A program made the position numbers and the translations under genes. The notes under the pieces are model-generated. The model had not been told where the DNA came from, did not search any database, and was given only the letters and a program-made list of their open reading frames with translations. A stretch of DNA of 64,000 nucleotides, from NCBI GenBank assembly GCA_036435485.1, contig CM071598.1, positions 40,996,501-41,060,500 of the forward strand, written 5' to 3'. This DNA is from Saposhnikovia divaricata. Its lineage: Eukaryota; Streptophyta; Magnoliopsida; Apiales; Apiaceae. Positions 20,419 to 29,766 of this stretch are shown here, one piece after another. Each line of letters opens with the position of its first letter. Positions within the stretch are counted from its first letter, which is position 1.

Positions 20419-20893
20419 TCTATACTATACTATTATAAGAAGAATAAGGTATATTTGATTGTTAGTTTCGTAAACTTTTTTTTGTACATTAAGTTCGGAT
20501 CCCGTCAACAACATATTATTAAACATTTATATCATATTATATGAACTACCCTAGAAGTTCAAGGTTCAATTTCACGCAACAACATATTTTAGTTTAAAAT
20601 TTATATTATTATATTTTAAACTACTCCAAGAATTTTAAAATTCAATTCTCGTCAACATATTAAATTTAACAAGTTATTTATCAATTTTTAATATACAACC
20701 AAAAAACTATCATTTAGAATACTATTAAATACGTATTATTATATTTTATTATTTTCTATAATTTATTTTTTTATTAATTAAAAAACAAATATTAAAATTA
20801 TGAATAATAAGATAAAAATATTAAATATTAATATAAAAATATTTAAAATCTTCCGTGCATCGCAATTCGCAAAGGTTATAAGTTAGTAACTAG
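20419..20893 (+). mobile_element. Degenerate non-autonomous Helitron-like element (duplicate at 35959-36436)
   Basis: It starts TCTATACTATACTATTATAAG and ends CTAG, with a ccgtgcatcgca motif just before the end. This fits the 5'-TC...CTRR-3' rule and the usual subterminal motif of plant Helitrons. The 3' hairpin is weak and the base after CTAG is c rather than T, so it is old or mis-bounded. It lies between the two 200-bp repeats. Confidence 0.45.
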
Positions 20894-21619
20894 CGTAAAT
20901 GGCACGGAACTGTTATAATTTTCTGCAATAAAAGTTCATCCCTTTACGAATATAAGATTTTTTTTGTCAAGCCTTTACGAATATAAGATTAATGGAATGT
21001 ATTTACAAGTTTTCTTGTTAGTCGAATATATATTTGACTTCTAGGCCCATCAAATCTATTACAAGTCTTTTTGGCCCAATTATAAACTAATATATTACCT
21101 CTAAATGGGCCTTTGTCCCAACAATGTTAGTATAGTAGATTTAAAAGAAATCCGCATGATAAAATGAGATTCATCAACTCATGCAGCACTTACGGTATGT
21201 TTGGCATGTTGCAGAATAGACCTGGCAGAACATGGATTTGGACTGGTTTTGGTTGATTAATATGGATTTGAACTGATTTAGAAACCAAAATCATATATTA
21301 ATCATTTTTACAAAATATGGATTTGATTTGGTTAGGTTTTATATGGTTATAGATTAAATTATGGATATCCATAATATTTGTGTAAAATTTTGAAAACAGA
21401 TACTAATTCCTCTTTAGCTGGAATTTTATTTAACATTGTTTAATATTTAAAACCTGAACCTGGTGCAAGTCATGACAAAAAAATTAAAAAAAAAATACCT
21501 GGTACAAATGAGCAGGGGTTGCAATATATTGTATACAAAATAAACATAAGCTTAGGCTAATAAAGTCAATAGATCAAGCTTATACTTTAAATACAATAAC
21601 TACAATCTTGTTGCTTACC

Positions 21620-22659
21620 TGATAAGTGCATATTTTTGCATATTTTTATTACCTATTTATTATTTGAACTCGTATTTTAAAAAATTATTTTGTTGCATTT
21701 CAAGAAATTTGAGGAAAAATAAAGAAATGACAAAATAAAAAAAAAATAAATTGCAAGGAAGGGCAAAATAGGAAGAAAAATGACTAGAATAAAAGAAAAA
21801 GGAAAAAGAAGTAGGAGCTTGGAACAAATTGCAATATTTCAAAAGACCCCTTCCCCCTTTAAGTCACATCTTGTTGTAACAAGTGTGATTGTCAAAGTAT
21901 TCCACCATACACGCAAGTGAGGAATTACAGATTGATAAATTGTCAATGCACTGAAGCCGCCAATGTTTACAAAGAGAGCTGTGGCTGGCCTACGAATAGC
22001 TCTTGTAAATTCATTTTAAAGAAGAACAGAAAAGACAGACATAGGAGTAGTCACTTTGCTTTACTTTCTCTCTTTCTTGCCGATTCATTTTGCTTTCTTT
22101 TTAATACATCATAGCTTTTAGTTACCCTAAATTTTGTAGCCTCCATCTTGTAAACACTTCCCTTTTATTAATGCAAATTTTCATTCCCTTTTTATTTTCT
22201 TGGGATTCTTCTTCTTGGTTTGAGTTTGTTGGAAAACCCAAATTTTCCGGTTGGAAAACCCAAATTTTCCGGTTAAAAATAATTTTCCGGTGAAGTTTGG
22301 TAATTTTCCGACCAACTCCATAGATTCCGGTGAGCTCCAACATAAATAATTTTTGTTGGATCTTACTTGAAAATATTTTATTAAATTCAGAATAATTTAG
22401 AGCTTCATTGTGATATTTTTATTTTATTTTTCTGATAATTTTCAATTAATTATAAATTTTAGAAGTTAAGTTTTCTACTCTCTTTTTCATTATCTGCATC
22501 ATGCCCTTTTCACACCATTTCCTTTTTAATCACCCGTAGCTTTTACATTTGTAATAGTATCATCTTTATTATTTAATCATTAGCTTCTTTTTACTTGTTT
22601 TTGTTTGTCCCGAATTAGTGCTTATTGTTTCACTGCAATGCTAATTTTATGAATGAATT
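21620..22659 (+). mobile_element. Probable Athila/Tat-like LTR, 5' part (interrupted)
   Basis: It starts TGATAAGTGCATATTT after ttacc (21615-21619). The sequence continues after the Sirevirus at 39239-39373 and after the LTR array at 57243-57766, where it ends AGCACATCA followed by ctacc, matching the 5' flank in four of five bases. The total, about 1.67 kb with TG/CA ends and no primer site or pol after it, fits a solo LTR. Near its 3' end, tctctgtggatcga and gtgcgcttgcg resemble Athila/Tat LTR ends. The same 5' part is duplicated at 37162-38180. Confidence 0.6.
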
Positions 22660-22927
22660 TGTTAGGTCCAAATGTGTTGTATAGGGGGTGAATACAACTT
22701 TTCGAATATGAGAAGCAATAAATACGATGCAATAAACGAACACACAGATTCAAGGAATATATGTCTTATATATAACTTAAAGTGGTTGCTACAACATTCA
22801 TTACAAAGTATAACAGAAGTTCAGAGAGAAGTGAATGATACTAAGCTCTGTGAATGCACTCTCTCTCTTTTTCTCTTGTGTTTTTCTCAAGAATTGCTCA
22901 CTACTTAAAACATTACACAAGTACTTC

Positions 22928-22935
22928 TATTTATA
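22928..22935 (-). promoter_or_regulatory. TATA box of the Sirevirus LTR (second copy 38452-38459)
   Basis: TATAAATA on the minus strand, downstream of the palindrome cluster in transcription order. It would place the RNA start near 22900. Confidence 0.6.
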
Positions 22936-23069
22936 CTACATGTAATCTATGTCCTGTAGACTTCAAAGACTAAGATATACGTGGCCCAATGATGTCCACA
23001 TAAATCTTGCCTTATCTTGAAAGCTTGGAAATCTGCCAATCAGAAGATACCATGTGTCATGTTGAAGCT

Positions 23070-23190
23070 GCACTCTAAGTAGAACTTCTACTTGAGAATT
23101 TCTACTTAGCCATCTCGAATTTCTAAGTAGAACTTCTACTTAGAAACTTCTACTTGGTCATCTAGAATATTTAGTACTTAGAAAATATTC
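23070..23190. repeat. Palindrome cluster in Sirevirus U3 (second copy about 38594-38714)
   Basis: AAGTAGAACTTCTACTT occurs exactly at 23077-23093 and 23125-23141, each an 8+1+8 palindrome, with single half-sites ttctactt between and after. The right LTR has the first copy at 38601-38617. Palindrome-rich U3 regions are known in Sireviruses. Protein binding is inferred. Confidence 0.8.
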
Positions 23191-23714
23191 TGGTCTTCAA
23201 CTTGAAACTTCAATGCACATCTTGAACTTGTGATATCTTCATGTCTTCTTTATTCTTCACCAAGCTCTTGAACATGGATCTTTATTACTGACATAAACTT
23301 GCTATCAATGTCCTGACACTTGATGCAACGGTCTGGTTCATAAGTGACTAGTCTTGATAGGGTTTTTGCTTCTTGAATAAATTACCATATCCAATTAGAA
23401 ATGTGGCTTTCCAATATTTGCTTTCCTTCTTGTTCACTTGAAATCAATTAGTCTTATTGATACTGATAGTTATGATCTTGATTCTTGGCTTTTCAAATCA
23501 CTGAGGCATGAACAACTTTGACTTGAACTTCTCTCAATGATTTCTTCTTGGCTTGATCATAGTTAACATGTTGAATTGTATCAATTACCTTGTCTTCATT
23601 TAGTGTTGATTTCTTGTGACTTCTTGTTCTTGATTGTCTTCTGGTTAAGTATCTTTTCCTTTAGTTTGAGTTACATTAGTTATAGTGTTACAAGTTTACA
23701 CACTCTGCCTTTCA

Positions 23715-23728
23715 ATCTCCCCCAATTT
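23715..23728 (-). other. Polypurine tract of the Sirevirus
   Basis: On the minus strand AAATTGGGGGAGAT directly precedes the LTR start TGAAAGG. This is the plus-strand priming site for reverse transcription and fixes the left LTR boundary. Confidence 0.85.
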
Positions 23729-24059
23729 GATTGTCTAACAATGACATTCAAATTAATGAAGGATAACTCAACTAAACAATGAGATGAGAAAAGATAATTA
23801 ACATTACAGTCTTGAATAAATTTACAATTGAAATTTACATGGAAACAATACAAAGAACTTAAACTAGAAACAGAATTCGAACTTCGAATTAAAGATCATT
23901 TGAGTGATTCCTATCACCTGGATTATTTCATACCTTTTAGTCAAACTTGTATCACCTTATTGGATTCACTCTAAGGTGAATTTTCCTCAAGTGAGTTAAA
24001 GCAACCGAAAGACATGAAGTTTTTCCAACTTCAAGTTCACACCACTCTGACCTTTAACC

Positions 24060-26981
24060 CTAATTCCGTTTCCTCTTTCTAGCTTCAGCAGCTTGGTTTT
24101 TCTCTTCTTTCTGCCTTTTGCGCTTCTCCTTCTGCTGCTGTTCTTTCTTGTACACTGGATCTCTAAGCTGCTTCCACCTAGAATTCAACAGACTTACAGC
24201 TTCCATTTCTAGAGGATTCTTGGGCTCTGGATAAGGATGTTTGAAAAGCCTTCTGAGTTTGTCCACCTCCTGAGTAGTCCTGATCTTTGGAATATCCTCA
24301 AAGTTCTTCATTATGAGCTGAGGTTTCCAGTGAGATTTATCAGATTTAAACTGACAATAGATCATCTTGGGGTAGCCCTTGACACGGCCAGTATTGTGGA
24401 CACTGGCCGCATCTCGCTCCATTCGCTTCTTTTCCACCACTACTTCAGACAGGTAACTCATGAGTCTCTGTTTTTCTTCCACAAACTTATCTTCCACTTC
24501 GCCCCATTTAAATACATATAATACTCTCTCCAGAAATGCAGCATCTTGAGTCCGTAGCAGCCATTTTCTACTCATATGCAAGATTGTTTGATTCTGGTCT
24601 GCATCTATGAATACTAAGGCATCAGCTGTATCTTCAACATAAGCGTGTATCCAGTATACACTATCACTTCCTGGAACACCAATTGCCTCCCTTATCTCTC
24701 CTTGTTCCAGTGCTCCAGAAGGAAGAGTCAGAGCTTCATCTACATTCTTCATGGCTTGAAGAATATTCCATTTCTTCTCTATCAGCTCCGGCTCAATCTT
24801 CACGTCATCAAGAGGGTTTGGAGCAATGACATCACACTTCCACACCTCATTGCTCTTCTTGAATATGACTCTTTCAATGATCTTCACGGATTTATCTTTA
24901 AGCTCAGAAGCGAATCCCTTACTCATCATTTGTCTATAGACAGCTTTGAGAGATTCCACTGAAAGCTCCATTAGATCATTTTCCTCCATGCTAACCCTCT
25001 TCATCTTTCCGTCAACTACCATCCGGACAAAATTTGGATATGCTGAGAATTCTGGACCCTTGTCCTCTGCTAGCTGCATTAACTGATCCCTATACAGAAT
25101 GCTTAGCTCCTCAGAATGAGAGTATTGAATTTTTGTCGCTAGCAAGAACAACTCTGACGCAGATCTTCTCGTTATGAATTGGTCATCCACATATAGGAAA
25201 GATGTTGGGACTCCTTCTACCAATGACAAAATAACCTGCCACTCCTTAAGATTTGCATTGTATCCAACCCTGACTTTAGAAATTAATCTCTTCAAAGCAT
25301 TTATATAGTCCCCAGTCATTGGATTCTGCAAATTCAAGTTGTAGAACAGATCATCTGCATCCTTGTTATGAACTCCTTTCGCACAGGGTCCCATCATTAT
25401 CTTCCTTGCTTCATCCCACTTCTGTCCTATCCTCCTATTGTCAAGATCAACTTGAGGATTAGCTAGCCTTGCAAGCTCATGAACATACTGCTTCCCTTGT
25501 AGCTCCACTTTCTTTTCTAGGAAGGCAGCACGTTCTTCCATCATCTTCATTTTATGGAACTGAGCTTGTTCCAAGGCTAACTGTTGAGCTTTAAGGGTTT
25601 CCTCATCAACAGGAATTTCTTCAGGCATCCCGGAAGACATCCCAGCACCTCCACCTTGTTCCTTCAAAGATCTTTTTATAGCATGTGCCAACGGTACGTC
25701 TTCCATATCAGAATCTGAGTCAAGTACCTCCTGTACTGTTTCCTGATGACTCAGGTCAACGAATGGTTCATCAACCATCATTGCCTTACCCTTTCTCCTC
25801 TTCAGAGCCTCTTCATCAATAGACGGCTCAACTTCTGGTTCCTTGACAAGATCAGCGGGTTCTTCAATTTCTTCGATGTGAACTGCCTGCTGTCTCGTCT
25901 CCTTTCCACTCTCCCCCTTAGGTGAGTTATCCTGAGCTCCACCTTGGTATTCAGATCCACCAGCTGCATAAGAACCTCCAAAACCAGAACCAGAGGCTCC
26001 CGCTCCACTAGCACCACCTGCACCACCTACACCAACATCGGGGGGAGGTTGTTGCGACTCGAAACACTCCGGGGGCACAAAACTCCTGACTGCGAACATC
26101 ATTCTACTGATCTCCACAGCCATTGTATGCATTGTAGACTCCAATGCCCCCATCCTCTCATTGAGAGTGCTTCCCAAGACACCACCAGCATGGCCCAAGT
26201 CATTGACCTTATGTGTCAAAGCATCAAAAGCTGTAGCTTGACTTGCCATTCTTGCTGCGTAGTCGTCTAGAGCCCTTTGATTGTTTCCAATGTTCATCCC
26301 GAACTGCCCCATCGTCTGTCCGAACTGCCTCATCTGATTTTCCATAGAAGTCATACGCGTATCAAGATTTTCAATGTTAAGGGACGGTGTTTGGTTTAGG
26401 TGACCTCGCTCTAATACTCGTTCTGTTGGTATTTGGCGCTCGGTTTCGGGCCTTAAAGATGAAGGTCTCTCTCTCCCTAACCTCTCACACACACTCCCTG
26501 TCTCACGCTCGTGTATGTCTTCAATTATTGATCCGAAATATGAAGCAGTACCTGCAGAAATTGGATAAGCAAAATAATTGGCAGTTATGGGATCTATGTC
26601 TGTTCTGTCCTGAGTTGGAATCTCAGGCTGAGCGGCTGCAAAGTGTTCTTGTACGACATCAGAACCGATCCTCTTTGCAGCATCAGTACGTACCGGTGAA
26701 GGTACGGCTGAAGTTGTTAAAACTCCATGTCCTTTTGAAGCAACATGATCTTCAAAAGGTACATAATTGTCATCAAAATCCCTATGTGCAGATTGTTTAA
26801 GGGGAGAACCACTCTCGTGAGGTGGAGTGGTTGCGTGTGACACACTAGGGTTTGACTGGATTTTTGAAGTAGCAGCATGAAAAAGTTTGGCTTTCTTTCG
26901 AATAAGTTGCTGCTCTTCGGGTTCACTCTCCTCATCATCTTCTACATATACACGTGCTGGCTTTCTGACTTCCGTTAACAA
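24060..26981 (-). CDS. Env-like protein of the Sirevirus, C-terminal part (973 aa)
   Basis: The frame is the same as that of 27045-28070, separated from it by one TAG and 21 codons. The N-terminal half is acidic and low-complexity. It is followed by a Gly/Ala/Ser-rich patch (about 317-350), an acidic segment, and a Gln/Glu/Lys-rich segment (about 460-505) likely to form a coiled coil. The last 30 residues are strongly basic (KKEQQQ to KRKRN), a plausible nuclear signal. I see no convincing membrane anchor, so an envelope role is by position only. If the upstream stop is not bypassed, translation would need an internal start. Confidence 0.7.
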   Translation of the reverse strand: MLTEVRKPARVYVEDDEESEPEEQQLIRKKAKLFHAATSKIQSNPSVSHATTPPHESGSPLKQSAHRDFDDNYVPFEDHVASKGHGVLTTSAVPSPVRTDAAKRIGSDVVQEHFAAAQPEIPTQDRTDIDPITANYFAYPISAGTASYFGSIIEDIHERETGSVCERLGRERPSSLRPETERQIPTERVLERGHLNQTPSLNIENLDTRMTSMENQMRQFGQTMGQFGMNIGNNQRALDDYAARMASQATAFDALTHKVNDLGHAGGVLGSTLNERMGALESTMHTMAVEISRMMFAVRSFVPPECFESQQPPPDVGVGGAGGASGAGASGSGFGGSYAAGGSEYQGGAQDNSPKGESGKETRQQAVHIEEIEEPADLVKEPEVEPSIDEEALKRRKGKAMMVDEPFVDLSHQETVQEVLDSDSDMEDVPLAHAIKRSLKEQGGGAGMSSGMPEEIPVDEETLKAQQLALEQAQFHKMKMMEERAAFLEKKVELQGKQYVHELARLANPQVDLDNRRIGQKWDEARKIMMGPCAKGVHNKDADDLFYNLNLQNPMTGDYINALKRLISKVRVGYNANLKEWQVILSLVEGVPTSFLYVDDQFITRRSASELFLLATKIQYSHSEELSILYRDQLMQLAEDKGPEFSAYPNFVRMVVDGKMKRVSMEENDLMELSVESLKAVYRQMMSKGFASELKDKSVKIIERVIFKKSNEVWKCDVIAPNPLDDVKIEPELIEKKWNILQAMKNVDEALTLPSGALEQGEIREAIGVPGSDSVYWIHAYVEDTADALVFIDADQNQTILHMSRKWLLRTQDAAFLERVLYVFKWGEVEDKFVEEKQRLMSYLSEVVVEKKRMERDAASVHNTGRVKGYPKMIYCQFKSDKSHWKPQLIMKNFEDIPKIRTTQEVDKLRRLFKHPYPEPKNPLEMEAVSLLNSRWKQLRDPVYKKEQQQKEKRKRQKEEKNQAAEARKRKRN

Positions 26982-27044
26982 GGGTGAAAGAGAATAAGAA
27001 TGTGTATCAGGCTCAGAAATATAGGTCTCACCCTGGGATAGATC

Positions 27045-28070
27045 CTACGGGTTAGCAGTCTCTTGGGTCGCGGAATCAGATACATAGGAGGAGGAATGAA
27101 TAGTATGCAGGGAGAGATTACATGATCGATTACCTTGTGCATCATCGCTTTGCTCATCAGAAATCTCATCAAATGCCTCAGCATGAACAGATGGATTCTG
27201 AGCATGTGATGAAACTTGTGATGATGCCTCCAAATTGGTAACTCCTGCATCATATGTAAGCCACATTTGTATATTTTCAGGAATTGACATCGGTTTACCT
27301 TGATGTTTATCCTGATTAGCAATGGTTGAAAGTGACTTAGTGCCCATCCCTAGCGATTCAGATGTTGGGCTTCTGGAAAATCCCTGTCTAACAGCAAGAG
27401 CATCCTTCGGTATTAAGTCATTAATCAGCATTTGTAGGAACCGAGGAAACCAGCAGACAACATCAGTTGTAGTGAGGTCTCTGCTTGCATGAGATCCCAT
27501 TGAGGCCACTATCTCAGAGAGAACTATGCGTCCATAATTTATATTCAGTTCTCTTGCTAGGGCAACTGCAAAGGTTTGCATTGGAATTGGAATTTGATGA
27601 AAATCTTTTTCGCGTGCCCGAAAACATCTTGTGATGGCCTCGAAAAAGTAATTCCATTCCACATGGAAGAATTGTTTTTGGATATTTCCTGTGATTGGGC
27701 CTTTCGGAGGATAACATCCAATTTCTTCAAAGAATCTGAGGCGTTCTGCAGCTGTAGGTTCTGGATCATAAGTATCTTTGATTGGGAATCCCAGAACCCT
27801 GTTGACAATTTCTTCAGTCACCTCATATTCCTGACCCGCTAAGGTAAACCTGAAACCGAAGGGGGTTGATTTGCTCCCAAAAGTAACCGCACTAGTCCAT
27901 AATTGCTGTAAAGCATCATGTACTAGTGTAGGTTTAGCAGTAAAAGCATGGCTAGCTTTGGAGTACAAATTTAGAAATCGTATCCAAAACTTAAACCGCG
28001 GGAGTTGATCACCAATTTCCGTAGAAATATTATAAAAATTGTTTTTAGCAAGTGAAAATTGGTGAGCCAT
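27045..28070 (-). CDS. Env-like protein of the Sirevirus, N-terminal part (341 aa), ends at in-frame TAG
   Basis: It starts MAHQFSLAKN in the position expected for the third Sirevirus gene, about 1.7 kb downstream of pol. Visible features are an aromatic-rich start (FKFWIRFLNLY, about 26-36), GFRFTLAGQEYEVTEEIVNRV (about 72-92) and a Ser-rich end. The stop at 27045-27047 is in frame with the 973-aa region that follows. With that stop bypassed the gene would be about 1336 codons. No precise function is known for these proteins. Confidence 0.7.
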   Translation of the reverse strand: MAHQFSLAKNNFYNISTEIGDQLPRFKFWIRFLNLYSKASHAFTAKPTLVHDALQQLWTSAVTFGSKSTPFGFRFTLAGQEYEVTEEIVNRVLGFPIKDTYDPEPTAAERLRFFEEIGCYPPKGPITGNIQKQFFHVEWNYFFEAITRCFRAREKDFHQIPIPMQTFAVALARELNINYGRIVLSEIVASMGSHASRDLTTTDVVCWFPRFLQMLINDLIPKDALAVRQGFSRSPTSESLGMGTKSLSTIANQDKHQGKPMSIPENIQMWLTYDAGVTNLEASSQVSSHAQNPSVHAEAFDEISDEQSDDAQGNRSCNLSLHTIHSSSYVSDSATQETANP

Positions 28071-28659
28071 TTTAATTAAATGTTTTTCTTTAAAAGATGT
28101 GTAATTTTTTTTTAATTTTGAAAAACAAATAATTTACGAATTAACAGTTTTATCCCTTTTAATTTTTCGAGAATATCAAAAGACAATCTGAAAAGTTAAA
28201 CTACGGGATATGAACAGTTGCCAATTACTAAATCTGAATATTCAAAGAAGATGAATATTCGTGTGTATACCAGTAAACTCGTGTGTGTGTATGGATGAAG
28301 AATAATGTGGAAATCGTGTTTTGTGAACAGTTACACAAACAATATATGTTCGTGTGTATGTATATGCGCGTGTATGAATGGTCACTAAACATAGTATCAC
28401 AACGATTAATGATAACACAGTGAATATCAGTCAACAAATTGGCAGTAATTCGTGATTAGTATGAGTTTAATCACAAAAACACGGATTAATGGTATGTAAT
28501 TTGTGAAATCGCCCTGTTTTTGTGAAGCGGCTGCTGTAAAAATGAAATTAGGTAAAGTGAATGATGTATCGAGTTAGAGATGTATATATAGATGATTGTG
28601 AAATGACAAAAGTATCCCTGTTAAAAAGAGTGTTAAAGTCTAAGTACTTACAGGGAGGA
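28071..28659. other. Spacer upstream of the env-like gene
   Basis: Non-coding DNA inside the Sirevirus with scattered GTGTGTAT runs (about 28260-28380). It may hold a splice acceptor for a subgenomic env-like mRNA, but I cannot place one. Confidence 0.4.
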
Positions 28660-29460
28660 CTTAAGTCGAACTCTATCTCGAACATCTCTATCTCGAACAT
28701 CAAGTCGAACTTCGAGATGAAGTTCGAGATAGAGGTTAACTCGAACAATTAAGCACAAATAAGCACTTCAACCAATTTTACAGCAAAAACTATAGGGAAA
28801 TCCTATCTCGAACATTATTGATTTGTAGTAAACTTGGAAAATTCCCCTCTAGAAGAAAAACAGGGAAATTCGAGATACTTTTGGAGTTAGAAGTTTAACT
28901 CTGTCTCGAACATCAAGTCGAAATTCGAGTTGAGTTTCGAGATAGACTAAGAACTCTATCTCGAACATCAAGTCGAAATTCGAGTTGAGTTTCGAGATAG
29001 ACTAACTCGAAGTTAATATCAAATTCTTTCCAAAATACCCCCTTGAAGCAAAAAGTACAGGGTAATTCAAGATATGTTTCGAGTTAGGAGTGTAACTCAA
29101 AAAATTCCCTTTAGCTTAACTGAGAACTCTATCTCGAACATCAAGTCGAAATTCGAGTTGAGTTTCGAGATAGACTAACTCGAGGTTAATTCTCAGTTCT
29201 TTTCAAAATATTCCCTTAATGGAAACCTCATCTCAGCCTTTGAGATAAAATTCGAGATAGACTTTATCTCGAATATTTTGAAGATAGAACTAGGCACACT
29301 GGTAACTCGAACTCGAACTCGAAGTCGAATTTCGAGATGAATTTCGAGATAGCCAACTCGAAATTCTTCCCAGACTTAGAATTTTCAAAACTTCACTCTG
29401 ACAGCTTAAGTCGAAATTCAAGTCGAATTTCTAGATGAGTTTCGAGATAGAACCTAACTC
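28660..29460. repeat. Array of TCGA-rich hairpin repeats between pol and env-like gene
   Basis: A unit containing tctcgaacatcaagtcga, attcgagttgagt and ttcgagatagac occurs almost identically three times (about 28910-28950, 28968-29008 and 29126-29178). Diverged copies lie near 28670-28735, 29240-29275 and 29305-29355. Each unit starts tctatctcga and ends tcgagataga, so it folds into a stem-loop. Spacer lines such as caaaatacccccttgaagc also repeat. There are no spacers of CRISPR type; this is an element-internal array. Confidence 0.85.
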
Positions 29461-29766
29461 AAAATTTTGAAGTTTTTTAATTCTAAGGCCTCTAATTACA
29501 TGAAACTCATAGGTAAATTCATCTAAAAATCATGCAATATTTAGAATATTATGAATTTAACTCCCCCTATGGTCATGCAATCTAACAAGCATAAATTCAC
29601 AGATTTGTGCTATAAAAGACACTTAAAACACAAGGAATTTATGCAAAAACACACTATATGCAACCTATAACAATCATTAATTAGGCATTTTAAAGTCTAA
29701 GCACATAATGATTGAGTAGCTTGCACATACAAACATAAACATGGATTTTACAGATAGAAGGCTTTA

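Larger units (their letters stand above)
19894..22659. repeat. Duplicated flank, left copy
   Basis: This segment is nearly identical to 35440-38180. Both copies run directly into a Sirevirus LTR. The left limit is marked by the shared ttttctgg. Differences are a few substitutions and short indels, so the duplication is young. It contains older repeat debris, a Helitron-like element and the 5' part of a solo LTR. Confidence 0.92.
22660..23714 (-). repeat. Sirevirus LTR, left copy (1055 bp)
   Basis: On the minus strand it starts TGAAAGGCAGAGTG and ends GGACCTAACA. It is adjacent to the polypurine tract on its right and to gaatt on its left. It carries a palindrome cluster and TATA box typical of U3. 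The right copy at 38181-39238 differs by only a few bases. Confidence 0.9.

Noticed and set aside
19894..23714. A single 3.8-kb LTR of the copia element, paired with 35440-38180 plus 38181-39238
   Set aside because: The exact duplication gaatt and the TG start at 22660 show the real LTR is 1055 bp; the remaining 2.8 kb is duplicated flanking DNA.
24060..28070. Calling the third Sirevirus gene a proven envelope glycoprotein
   Set aside because: No clear signal peptide, membrane anchor or fusion motif is visible; the name rests on gene order only.
28660..29460. CRISPR-like array
   Set aside because: Units are diverged, irregularly spaced and palindromic throughout, lack unique spacers, and sit inside a plant retrotransposon.
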